Shown: positions 15,473-23,638 of the stretch, in pieces
How the letters are laid out: each line of letters begins with the position of its first letter
Position numbering within the stretch: the stretch's first letter is position 1
Origin: CAZGCA01 sp964524145
GTDB lineage: Bacteria; Hydrogenedentota; CAZGCA01
Direction: 5' to 3'
Length of the DNA stretch: 36,463 nucleotides
Assembly (NCBI GenBank): GCA_964524145.1
Contig: CAZGCA010000063.1
Location: 1 to 36,463 of the forward strand
Program-made: the position numbers and the translations under genes
Notes under the pieces: generated by a model
What the model was told of the DNA's origin: nothing
The model's database searches: none
What the model saw: only the letters and a program-made list of their open reading frames with translations

Positions 15473-16495
15473 ATGTTTCGCATCTTTAGGGGTTTGTTCT
15501 CCCACGACATGGGCATTGATCTTGGCACCGCCAACACCCTTGTCTATGTCAAGGGACAGGGCATCGTGCTGAGTGAACCTTCCGTGGTAGCGATTCAGAG
15601 CGATACGGGAGAAGTGCGTGCCGTGGGCAATGAAGCAAAGAGCATGATTGGGCGCACCCCGGGCAACATAGTCGCCATTCGGCCGATGAAAGATGGAGTT
15701 ATCGCGGACTTCCGCATCACGGAAGAGATGCTCAAATACTTCATCCGGAAGGTCCACAACAGAAAGCGGCTGCTGTTTCCTCGAATCGCCATCTCGGTAC
15801 CGTCAGGGATCACGGAGGTCGAGAAGCGTGCCGTAATTGACAGCGCACGCCACGCCGGAGCACAGAAGGTTTACACTATCGAAGAGCCGATGGCTGCGGC
15901 GATCGGCGCCGGGCTGCCCGTGCAGGACCCGGCGGGCAACATGATTGTCGACATCGGCGGGGGAACGACAGAGGTTGCCGTCATATCTCTCGGTGGCATC
16001 GTGTTCTGCAAATCGGTGCGTGTGGCGGGCGACGAGATGGATACGTCGATAGTCTCGCACCTCAAACGCACATACAATTTGATGACGGGCGAGCGTACAG
16101 CCGAAGAGATCAAAATAAGAATAGGGTCTGCTTATCCCCTCAAGGAAGAGCTCGAGATGCAGGTGAAAGGACGGGACTTGGTGGCTGGGCTGCCGAAGGT
16201 TCTCACCATAACGTCCGAGGAGGTACGGGAGGCGTTGCGCGAGCCGGTTTCGGCTATCGTGGACGCCGTCAGGGTTACACTTGAGAGAACGCCGCCGGAG
16301 CTGTCGGCTGATATAGTCGACCGCGGTCTGGTGCTTGCTGGTGGCGGAGCATTGCTCAAGGGGCTGGACAAGCTGCTCAGCAAAGAGACGGGGTTGCATG
16401 TGACGATTGCGGAAGACTCGCTTTCGTCGGTTGTTATTGGTACCGGCCAGTATCTCGAAGCGCTCGACTCCTTCGGAAAGTTTCGTCCATCGTGA
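15473..16495 (+). CDS. mreB: Rod shape-determining protein MreB
   Basis: 340 residues from the ATG at 15473; an upstream in-frame ATG at 15407 would add 22 residues unlike any MreB. This bacterial actin assembles membrane-bound filaments that guide side-wall synthesis. The ATPase motifs are present: phosphate 1 DLGTANT (from residue 16), phosphate 2 DIGGGTTEVAV and the adenosine motif GGGALLKG. The hydrophobic MFRIFRGLFS start fits an amphipathic membrane anchor. It heads the mreBCD-PBP2-rodA cluster. Confidence 0.98.
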   Translation: MFRIFRGLFSHDMGIDLGTANTLVYVKGQGIVLSEPSVVAIQSDTGEVRAVGNEAKSMIGRTPGNIVAIRPMKDGVIADFRITEEMLKYFIRKVHNRKRLLFPRIAISVPSGITEVEKRAVIDSARHAGAQKVYTIEEPMAAAIGAGLPVQDPAGNMIVDIGGGTTEVAVISLGGIVFCKSVRVAGDEMDTSIVSHLKRTYNLMTGERTAEEIKIRIGSAYPLKEELEMQVKGRDLVAGLPKVLTITSEEVREALREPVSAIVDAVRVTLERTPPELSADIVDRGLVLAGGGALLKGLDKLLSKETGLHVTIAEDSLSSVVIGTGQYLEALDSFGKFRPS

Positions 16496-16521
16496 GTCTC
16501 AGAGCAAATGTGTAATAGGCG

Positions 16522-17379
16522 ATGCGCCGATTGCTGTTCAAGTACAGGTCGTTTGGTTTCCTGCTGCTTGTCTCTGCTCTGAGCATATACTCCATAAGAA
16601 CGGACCTCCGAGGCGGTGCTATTGGGGGGAAGGTTGTCTCGGTTATCGAGGCTGCGGTTTTCCCATTGCAGAAAGCTGCCACCTCCTTCACGGACGGCAT
16701 CACCGGTGCGCTGAGCTTCGCTGCGGGCGCAAAGGGACGGTGGGATTACGACCGAGAACTCGAACAACGTGTTGTGGAGCTGTCCCGCGTCAGCCTGCAG
16801 TTCGCCGAACTTCAAGCCGAGAATGAGCGGCTGCGCAGACTGAACGATCTCAAGACACGCTCCCCGTGGCGGACTATAGGCGGCGAGGTGATCGGCTGGG
16901 GAATCGGTTGGGGCTACACGCTGGTGACAATCGACAAGGGGGAAACCGACGGCATCGAAACCGGGATGCCGGTGATAACGTACAGTGGGCTGGTGGGCCG
17001 GATCACGGACGTATCGGACCATTCGTCGCGTGTGTTGCTCGTGACGGATTCCAACAGCAAGGTTGCGGCGATTCTGCAGCATTCGCGTGCTCTGGGGATA
17101 GTCGAAGGGCAACCTGGCGGTTCGTGCCAGATGAAATACATTGACCCGACGGTTGAGGTTGCCGTCGGCGAGATGGCGTTCAGCTCCGGCGATGGTGGCG
17201 TTTTCCCGAAAGGAATTCTGATCGGAACCGTGTCGAAGGTCGAGCGCAGCAAGGGTAGCTTGTTCCAGTATGCGTTGATAACGCCCGCAGCCGAGCTTGG
17301 ACGTTTAGAGGTGGTGCTGGTGGTTGCGGGCGATGGCAATGACGGTGATGACTCAAACATGTCGACAGAGGGGCCATGA
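16522..17379 (+). CDS. mreC: Rod shape-determining protein MreC
   Basis: 285 residues. MreC is a periplasmic scaffold that activates PBP2-RodA. One membrane segment is near residues 10-27, then a coiled coil around residues 75-112 (ELEQRVVELSRVSLQFAELQ and the following heptads), then the beta-barrel region with GWGIGWGYTLVTIDKG and GLVGRITDVSDHSSRVLLVTD. A strong Shine-Dalgarno is not obvious. The C-terminus is acidic and short. mreD follows with its start near or inside the end of this gene. Confidence 0.97.
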   Translation: MRRLLFKYRSFGFLLLVSALSIYSIRTDLRGGAIGGKVVSVIEAAVFPLQKAATSFTDGITGALSFAAGAKGRWDYDRELEQRVVELSRVSLQFAELQAENERLRRLNDLKTRSPWRTIGGEVIGWGIGWGYTLVTIDKGETDGIETGMPVITYSGLVGRITDVSDHSSRVLLVTDSNSKVAAILQHSRALGIVEGQPGGSCQMKYIDPTVEVAVGEMAFSSGDGGVFPKGILIGTVSKVERSKGSLFQYALITPAAELGRLEVVLVVAGDGNDGDDSNMSTEGP

Positions 17380-17404
17380 ACCGTATTACTACCGTCCAAC
17401 AAGA

Positions 17405-17986
17405 GTGGGTGTAGCCGGTGTGTCTGCCAACATTTCTCCGGTAGGTCGTCGCAAGGGTGCAAACCTTCTGCACAGCCGTTTCCTCTCGGCTGTGGGATGG
17501 TTTGTGTTCCTGCTGTGTGCGGCAGTCGTAGAGTCGAGCTGCCTGCACATTGTCGCTGTGTCTGGTGCGCGGCCCGACCTCGTCCTGCTCGTAGTGGTCA
17601 ATGTTGCGCTCGCCTACGGGCCAAACCGGGGGATGGCGATCGGTGCTGTTGGCGGTCTGGTTCAGGATGTGGTTGGTGGAGGTCCAATAGGCGTTTTCCT
17701 CTCGGGCAAGGTTTTCCTGGCGTATGTTTCGGGAAAGATCGGCAAGCGTTTGGTCGCCGATCACCCAATCGTGATGGTGGTTGTGGTGATGTTGGGGTCG
17801 CTGATGGTCTCGGCGGTATCGTTTGTGCTTCTGTCGTTCAGCGCTCAAGGAGCGACGGCAGCGCGCGCGGCGATCTCTACAGCAGTTCCACAGGCGTTCT
17901 ATAACGGCATAGTCACACCCATCTGGTTTGTCTTCATGCGCACGGTTATCCGGCCCAGGCTTGGTCCGGAGCGACACGCGCACTAG
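17405..17986 (+). CDS. mreD: Rod shape-determining protein MreD
   Basis: About 193 residues if begun at the GTG at 17405; a GTG at 17420 is an equal candidate, and an ATG at 17324 would overlap mreC by 56 bases. Neither has a clear Shine-Dalgarno. Several hydrophobic segments, RPDLVLLVVVNVALAYGPNRG and the GAVGGLVQDVVGG motif are the marks of MreD, the integral membrane partner of MreC. The N-terminal ~30 residues are hydrophilic and vary in the family. Confidence 0.9.
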   Translation: MGVAGVSANISPVGRRKGANLLHSRFLSAVGWFVFLLCAAVVESSCLHIVAVSGARPDLVLLVVVNVALAYGPNRGMAIGAVGGLVQDVVGGGPIGVFLSGKVFLAYVSGKIGKRLVADHPIVMVVVVMLGSLMVSAVSFVLLSFSAQGATAARAAISTAVPQAFYNGIVTPIWFVFMRTVIRPRLGPERHAH

Positions 17987-18003
17987 GAGAGGGACTTTCT
18001 CAG

Positions 18004-20031
18004 TTGGAGCTCAAACGGTTTTCCTATCAGAAACAGATTAGGTTCGGATCGAGGGTTGGACATCTCGGGGGCGTTTTGCTGCTCGGGTTGGTTGTGCTGG
18101 CCGCGCGAGTCGTCCAGTTGCAGGTAATGAACGGGGTCGCGTTCAGAGAGCAGTCCGACAACAACAGGATCCGCCTCCAGGAACTTGGAGCTGCCAGAGG
18201 TTCAGTCTATGACCGAAACGGCGAAATCCTCGCTGGTGACAAGGCTTCGTTCATCATTCATGCGGTTCCCGCAGAGATGGAGGATGTCGAACGAAGTGTC
18301 AACATGTTGTCGCTCCTCGTGGACATAGACGCGGAAGATGTCCGGCAAGAAGTGCTATCCTACAGGAAAAACCCGTACCAACACCTTGTCGTGAAGACCG
18401 ACGTCAGCTTCAGCGAGGTTGCTGCCGTCGAAGAACACTCGCTCTTTATGCCGGGCATCATCACGTCGGCCCGTCCCCGCAGGCACTACATTTACGGTGA
18501 TCTGGCCGGCCCCCTGCTCGGCTATCTCGGCGAAATAGGAAGAACCGAGCTCGAGAAGCTGGCGGAGGCAGGATACTCGGCCGGCGATCGAATAGGCAAA
18601 GCGGGCGTCGAGACGGTGTACGAATCGGCGCTGCGAGGAGAGGATGGCGGGCTGCTCATAGAGGTTCATGCTGCGAGTAGACCACAGATAGAGATTGATC
18701 CTCTGGGCAACCCCAAGGTGAACATAGACTCGAAGGGCCGCAGGCTGTTCAGCAGGCGGCACAAGGCTCCCGTGCCGGGCCACGCGTTGCATCTGGCAAT
18801 AGACCGCGATCTTCAATCACTGGCCGAGTCACTGCTCGAGGGGAGTTCAGGGGCGATAGTTGTGATGGACGCCAACACGGGAGAAATACACGCCATGGCA
18901 TCTGCCCCGACGTTCGACCCGAACGCATTCGTTGTTGCGGCTCGCTCGGAAGAGAGGCTCGCACTGTTACGGGACGACAGCAAACCCCTCATCAATCGCG
19001 CCATCCAGGCTCAGTACGCTCCCGGCAGCACGCTGAAGATCGTGATGGCTGCGGCAGGACTGGAAACCGGCACGATCACTCCCCAAACCGCCGTCACGTG
19101 TGTGGGCTCTTACGATGTGGGTGGGCGTCGGTTCCGCTGTTGGAAGAAGGGAGGCCACGGTGCCGTTAGCCTGACCGATGCGCTCGCGTACTCTTGTGAC
19201 GTCTACTTCTACGCTCTGGGGCAGAAGCTCGGCATAGACACAATCTCCGAGTACTGTTTCAAGTTCGGTTTTGGCGAACCGACGGGCTTGGATCTACCTG
19301 GTGAAACGCCGGGTCTCGTGCCCACCAGAGCATGGAAGAGGGAGCGGTTTCGCAACCATCCCGACCCGTCCGAACGGCGGTGGTACCCAGGCGAGACGGC
19401 CAACATCTCAATCGGACAGGGCTCCCTGCTCGCAACACCGCTCCAGATGGCAAGGGTCATGGCCGCAACGGTCAATGGCGGCAAGCTGGTCCGGCCTCAC
19501 GTCGTCAAGCAGATCGTATCAGCGTCCGGCGAGATAGTCTACCGCGGGCCCGCAGAAGATGTAGTCCCGGCAGTTGACCCGTCGGTACTGCCGCCTATTA
19601 TCGCCGGGCTGCGCAAATGTGTCGAGAAGGGGCCGCCTGCCCCGACCGGCACGGGCAACGCTGCCAATGTAAAAGGCCTGAGCATGATCGGCAAGACGGG
19701 TACCGTACAAGTAACCCGTCTCAAGGAACGCGCCAAGGATTCCGAGACCGAAGAGGTGCCGTATCGGTTCAGGGATCACGGCTGGTTTGTCGCGAGCGTT
19801 CCGGATAGGGAGCCGCCGCTTGCCGTGTCCGTGCTGGTTGAGCACGGGGGGCACGGCGGCGATGTTGCGGCACCAATAGCAAAGGCTCTCTTCGAGCACA
19901 TCTATCCGGACGCCATCGATGGGGAACCGAAAGATGAGACGGGCGAATTGCCGCTCGCGTTTCTCGAACGTTCCGGAGAGAACGTGGGCGGGGCGATCTC
20001 GTCCGCACCCATGGAGGCATCGTCGGGATGA
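18004..20031 (+). CDS. mrdA: Penicillin-binding protein 2 (elongasome transpeptidase)
   Basis: 675 residues from TTG at 18004, with GAGAGGGAC upstream. Class B PBPs cross-link peptidoglycan; PBP2 works with RodA in the elongasome. One membrane anchor is near residues 18-40, a dimerisation domain follows, then the transpeptidase: S342-x-x-K345 (STLK, nucleophile S342), S397-C-D399 and K564-T-G566. The PGSTLK and WYPGETANISIGQG blocks are PBP2-like rather than FtsI-like. The stop overlaps rodA by four bases. Confidence 0.97.
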   Translation: MELKRFSYQKQIRFGSRVGHLGGVLLLGLVVLAARVVQLQVMNGVAFREQSDNNRIRLQELGAARGSVYDRNGEILAGDKASFIIHAVPAEMEDVERSVNMLSLLVDIDAEDVRQEVLSYRKNPYQHLVVKTDVSFSEVAAVEEHSLFMPGIITSARPRRHYIYGDLAGPLLGYLGEIGRTELEKLAEAGYSAGDRIGKAGVETVYESALRGEDGGLLIEVHAASRPQIEIDPLGNPKVNIDSKGRRLFSRRHKAPVPGHALHLAIDRDLQSLAESLLEGSSGAIVVMDANTGEIHAMASAPTFDPNAFVVAARSEERLALLRDDSKPLINRAIQAQYAPGSTLKIVMAAAGLETGTITPQTAVTCVGSYDVGGRRFRCWKKGGHGAVSLTDALAYSCDVYFYALGQKLGIDTISEYCFKFGFGEPTGLDLPGETPGLVPTRAWKRERFRNHPDPSERRWYPGETANISIGQGSLLATPLQMARVMAATVNGGKLVRPHVVKQIVSASGEIVYRGPAEDVVPAVDPSVLPPIIAGLRKCVEKGPPAPTGTGNAANVKGLSMIGKTGTVQVTRLKERAKDSETEEVPYRFRDHGWFVASVPDREPPLAVSVLVEHGGHGGDVAAPIAKALFEHIYPDAIDGEPKDETGELPLAFLERSGENVGGAISSAPMEASSG

Positions 20032-21143
20032 TGAGATCAGATCCGATGAGGCACCTGTCGTTGCGCGAGTTCGACCTGCCGCTCTTACTAGTGGTTTTGA
20101 CTATCACCCTGTTGGGCATAACCACCATATACTCTGCATCGCGTCAGTCGGGGCTCGATGCCGTTAAACCCTACTACTTGAAACAGATTCTGTGGTTGAT
20201 GATCGCCATTGTCGCGATGGCGGCGTTGCTCCTGATAGACTACCATCTGTTCCTGGCGTTCAGCCCTGTTGCGTACGGTGGCGTTGTGCTGCTGCTCATC
20301 GCTGTACTGCTGGCCGGCAGAACGGGGCGGTTGGGCGCGCGGCGCTGGATCGAAATCGCGGGTATAGGTATACAGCCGTCCGAGCTGGCCAAGATCGCCG
20401 TCGTGCTTATGATGGCACGCTACATAGACGCAGTGCGGGCTAGAATCCGACGGTTCCATTTCTTCATTCTGGGTCTCGCCATCGCAGGCGTTGTCGCGGT
20501 GTTGATAGTCGTGGAGCCGCATCTCGGGAACGCGGCGATCCTCGCGCCTTTGGCCATAGCAATGCTGTACGCCGGCGGATGCAACCGGAAACACATTGTC
20601 GTCATGGCGATCGTGGGGCTCGCCCTTTCGCCGGTCTTGTGGCACAATCTTACGGGGTATCAGAAGGGCAGGCTGTTGGTGTTCCTGCACCCGGAATCTG
20701 ATCCTCTCGGCAAAGGGTATCAGGTGATTCAGTCTGAAATAGCGGTGGGCAGCGGCGGGATTGTCGGCAAGGGATGGTGTGAAGGAACACAAAGCGGGCT
20801 CAGCTTCCTGCCCGAGCAGCATACGGATTTCATCTTTTCTGTCTTTGCAGAGGAGCGTGGTTTTCTCGGTGTGCTCGTTTTGCTGTTGCTCTATGGTTTT
20901 TTCATCATAAGAGGGTTGCGCATCGCTGCGGAATCAAAAGACTTCTGCGGTGCGCTTCTCTGTGTGGGTATGGTCTCTCTGGTCGGTATGCAGGTCATTG
21001 CCAACATTGCCATGGCGATACGGCTCATGCCGGTTACGGGGTTGCCGCTGCCGTTTTTCAGCTACGGAGGGTCGTTTCTGCTGACCACGATGGTAGCCGT
21101 GGGTGTGTTGCTGAACGTGCGGCTGCGGTGTAGGACGTTCTAG
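20028..21143 (+). CDS. rodA: Rod shape-determining protein RodA (SEDS glycosyltransferase)
   Basis: 371 residues with about ten hydrophobic segments. RodA polymerises lipid II into glycan strands with its partner PBP2, encoded immediately upstream and overlapping by ATGA. GAQRWI-like GARRWIEIAGIGIQPSELAK, EQHTDFIFSVFAEERGFLG (the essential aspartate is D267) and the C-terminal PFFSYGGSF are SEDS signatures. The usual PDLGT reads EPHLGN here, a variant also seen in other SEDS proteins. The next gene begins one base after the stop. Confidence 0.98.
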   Translation: MMRSDPMRHLSLREFDLPLLLVVLTITLLGITTIYSASRQSGLDAVKPYYLKQILWLMIAIVAMAALLLIDYHLFLAFSPVAYGGVVLLLIAVLLAGRTGRLGARRWIEIAGIGIQPSELAKIAVVLMMARYIDAVRARIRRFHFFILGLAIAGVVAVLIVVEPHLGNAAILAPLAIAMLYAGGCNRKHIVVMAIVGLALSPVLWHNLTGYQKGRLLVFLHPESDPLGKGYQVIQSEIAVGSGGIVGKGWCEGTQSGLSFLPEQHTDFIFSVFAEERGFLGVLVLLLLYGFFIIRGLRIAAESKDFCGALLCVGMVSLVGMQVIANIAMAIRLMPVTGLPLPFFSYGGSFLLTTMVAVGVLLNVRLRCRTF

Positions 21144-21144
21144 A

Positions 21145-22965
21145 ATGGGTAAAGTCCCAAAGCGTTTCTGGAAAGATATTGAGCGGATATTGCCGTTTGT
21201 CAAAAAGCCGGCCCGCTATATAGGGAACGAGGTCAACTCCGTCCACAAACCGTGGGACGCGGTGAAGACGCATTTCCTGCTGGTGTTCCCCGACACGTAC
21301 GAGGTCGGCCTGCCGAACGTGGGATTGAAGATCATCTACGATGTGCTGAACTCACGGGACGACGTAGTGTGCGAGCGCGCGTTTGCGCCATGGACCGATT
21401 GCGAGGCGCTTCTACGCGAGCATGGCATCCCGCTGTTCAGTATCGAGTCGTTTACCGAGGCACGCGCCTTCGAGATAATCGGGTTTTCACTACAGTACGA
21501 GATGTGTTACACCAACGTGCTGAACCTTCTCGACCTGTCCGATATTCCTCTCACGAGTGAGGCCCGAACGGAACGCGACCCACTTATAGTTGCCGGCGGC
21601 CCGTGCACGGTCAATCCGGAACCGGTGGCGAAATTCATCGACGCGTTCGTCATTGGAGACGGTGAGGAAGCGGTGCTCGACGTAGTCGACAAGGTTCAGG
21701 AATGCCGAGACGGCGGACGGTCGAGAGCGGACCTCCTGCGGGAGCTCGCCGCTATCGAGGGTGTTTATGTACCGTCGCTCTACGATGAGATTCGCACCAA
21801 GGAGGGTGTCTTCTCCGGCCTGCACCCGCTCGAACCTTCGGCACCCGCAACCATAAGGAAGAGAGTCGTCAAAGACCTCGATAGCGCGCCGTTCCCGACA
21901 CGTCAAGTCGTACCCTTCATCGAAACGGTGCACGACAGATTCGTGGTGGAGATCATGCGCGGATGCCCGCGCAGGTGCCGGTTCTGTCAGGCAACGACCG
22001 AGTATGCGCCGGTCCGATACCGGAGCATAGAGACGATACAGCGGATTGTGACCGAAGGCCTCGCGGCGACCGGTTACGACGAGTTGTCGCTGGCATCGCT
22101 CAGCAGCGCCGATCATCCGGACATAGAGAACGTTGTGAGCTGGTTGTGCGACACGTCAGCACCTGGGATGTTGTCGGTCTCTCTCCCGTCTCTTCGCGTC
22201 AGTTCGTTCTCGCTCGACCTGGCGATGAAGATCGCCCAGACGAAAAGGACCGGCCTCACGTTTGCGCCCGAGGCGGGTTCGGCGAGGTTGCGCGCCGCCA
22301 TCAACAAGGAGATGGACGAAGGCGCTCTGGACGACCTGGTGTTCCAGGTGTTTCGTGCGGGATGGCGCACTCTGAAACTGTATTTCATGATCGGTTTGCC
22401 GGGCGAGACGCAGGAAGATCTCGACGGGATCGTCTCGATGGCCCGTAGCGCGGCCGAAATAGCGCACAAGGTCGCTGGCCGCAGAACAACCATAAACGTG
22501 AGCATATCGGCGTTCGTGCCGAAACCACATACCGCGTTCCAGTGGGAGCCTATGGTCGCAGCGGACGAGCTCCGGGAGCGGTCCTCGTACATTCGGCGCA
22601 AGTTGAAGGCGCGCAATGTGAAGTTAAGCTGGAGGGACGCACGACTCGCGCGACTCGAGGCCCTCTTTGCCCGTGGCGACAGGCTGATTGGAGAGGTTCT
22701 GCTCGAAGCGTGGCGGCGCGGCGCGAAGTTTGACGCGTGGACCGCCGAAATCAACCACGATGCCTGGGACGAAGCTCAACGCAGTGTCCCAACCATGTCG
22801 CGCAACGCCCTGGAAGGCTATGCGGTCTCCGACACGCTGCCCTGGCAACATATTGATTGCGGGATAAGCCAGGAACGGTTTCTGAGTCAGCGGCGCGCGT
22901 CCTATGAGAAGCTCGATCTGCCGTTGTGCGCGGGACAGGCAGGAGTTGAGAATGCCGACGATTAG
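21145..22965 (+). CDS. Radical SAM protein, TIGR03960-like
   Basis: 606 residues. The N-terminal ~200 residues resemble a B12-binding-like alpha/beta domain (PDTYEVGLPNVGLKIIYDVLN, VAGGPCTVNPEP). The radical SAM core has C274-x3-C278-x2-C281 (RGCPRRCRFCQ), ligands for the [4Fe-4S] cluster that cleaves S-adenosylmethionine. The GLTFAPEAGSARLRAAINKE block is also family-typical. The substrate is unknown. It starts one base after rodA and its end overlaps the DUF2344 gene by 14 bases, so the two products probably act together. Confidence 0.93.
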   Translation: MGKVPKRFWKDIERILPFVKKPARYIGNEVNSVHKPWDAVKTHFLLVFPDTYEVGLPNVGLKIIYDVLNSRDDVVCERAFAPWTDCEALLREHGIPLFSIESFTEARAFEIIGFSLQYEMCYTNVLNLLDLSDIPLTSEARTERDPLIVAGGPCTVNPEPVAKFIDAFVIGDGEEAVLDVVDKVQECRDGGRSRADLLRELAAIEGVYVPSLYDEIRTKEGVFSGLHPLEPSAPATIRKRVVKDLDSAPFPTRQVVPFIETVHDRFVVEIMRGCPRRCRFCQATTEYAPVRYRSIETIQRIVTEGLAATGYDELSLASLSSADHPDIENVVSWLCDTSAPGMLSVSLPSLRVSSFSLDLAMKIAQTKRTGLTFAPEAGSARLRAAINKEMDEGALDDLVFQVFRAGWRTLKLYFMIGLPGETQEDLDGIVSMARSAAEIAHKVAGRRTTINVSISAFVPKPHTAFQWEPMVAADELRERSSYIRRKLKARNVKLSWRDARLARLEALFARGDRLIGEVLLEAWRRGAKFDAWTAEINHDAWDEAQRSVPTMSRNALEGYAVSDTLPWQHIDCGISQERFLSQRRASYEKLDLPLCAGQAGVENADD

Positions 22966-23638
22966 AATCAGGTATGCCAAAATGGCCGGGCTCAGATTCA
23001 CTTCGCACCTCGACGTTGCCCGAACGCTGCGTCGTGCGCTGAATCGCGCGAAGATACCGGTAGCCTATTCCCAGGGTCACGTTCCGCGTCCCAAGATCAG
23101 TCTGGGCATTCCTCTTGCCCTTGGACACACGAGCACTGCGGAATACGCGGATTTCGAGATGACGATCGCGCTGTCCCCCCAGCGTGTTGTGGAACGTTTG
23201 AACAAGGCGATGCCTGAAGGGCTGGAAGTGCTGCATGCCAGGCGGCTTCATGCCGGCGAACCGTCGCTTTCATCACAGATATCCGAAATGGCGTACGAAG
23301 TCACGATACCAGTGGACGAACCCGAGATCTCAGAGCACCTCGGGAAGCTCGACACGGTTCGGGCCGCCATCGATACGTTTTCGGCTCGGGACCAGGTTCA
23401 GATAAGCAGGGAGCGGAAAGGAAAAGTGCAGCGGTTCGACCTCAAAGAGTATGTGGCCGGCTTGACGGCAAGTTCGGCCGATGGGGCGAATGAACTGCGG
23501 TTGGTTGTCTCGGTCTCCGAGAAGGGTTATCCGAGACCAGAGGAGATATTGTGTAATGTGTTTGGCGTTTCAGAGAGAGAACTTATGTATTGCAGTATAG
23601 AACGGACGGAGGTGAAGTTCCGTGGACAAGAAAAGTAG
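22952..23638 (+). CDS. Radical SAM-linked protein, DUF2344 (TIGR03936-like)
   Basis: 228 residues from the ATG at 22952, with AGGAG six bases upstream (22941-22945). The longer reading from 22904 lies inside the radical SAM gene in another frame and lacks support. RIRYAKMAGLRFTSHLDVARTL, YSQGHVPRPKISLGIPLALG and the C-terminal VSEKGYPRPEEIL are the family's conserved blocks. The function is unknown; in some genomes it is fused to the radical SAM partner. The end overlaps the RNase gene by 17 bases. Confidence 0.92.
   Translation: MPTIRIRYAKMAGLRFTSHLDVARTLRRALNRAKIPVAYSQGHVPRPKISLGIPLALGHTSTAEYADFEMTIALSPQRVVERLNKAMPEGLEVLHARRLHAGEPSLSSQISEMAYEVTIPVDEPEISEHLGKLDTVRAAIDTFSARDQVQISRERKGKVQRFDLKEYVAGLTASSADGANELRLVVSVSEKGYPRPEEILCNVFGVSERELMYCSIERTEVKFRGQEK

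Noticed and set aside
20517..20540. EPHLG in RodA where PDLG is usual
   Set aside because: The EPHL variant also occurs in other SEDS proteins, and the essential aspartate (D267) is intact, so it is not a sign of inactivity.
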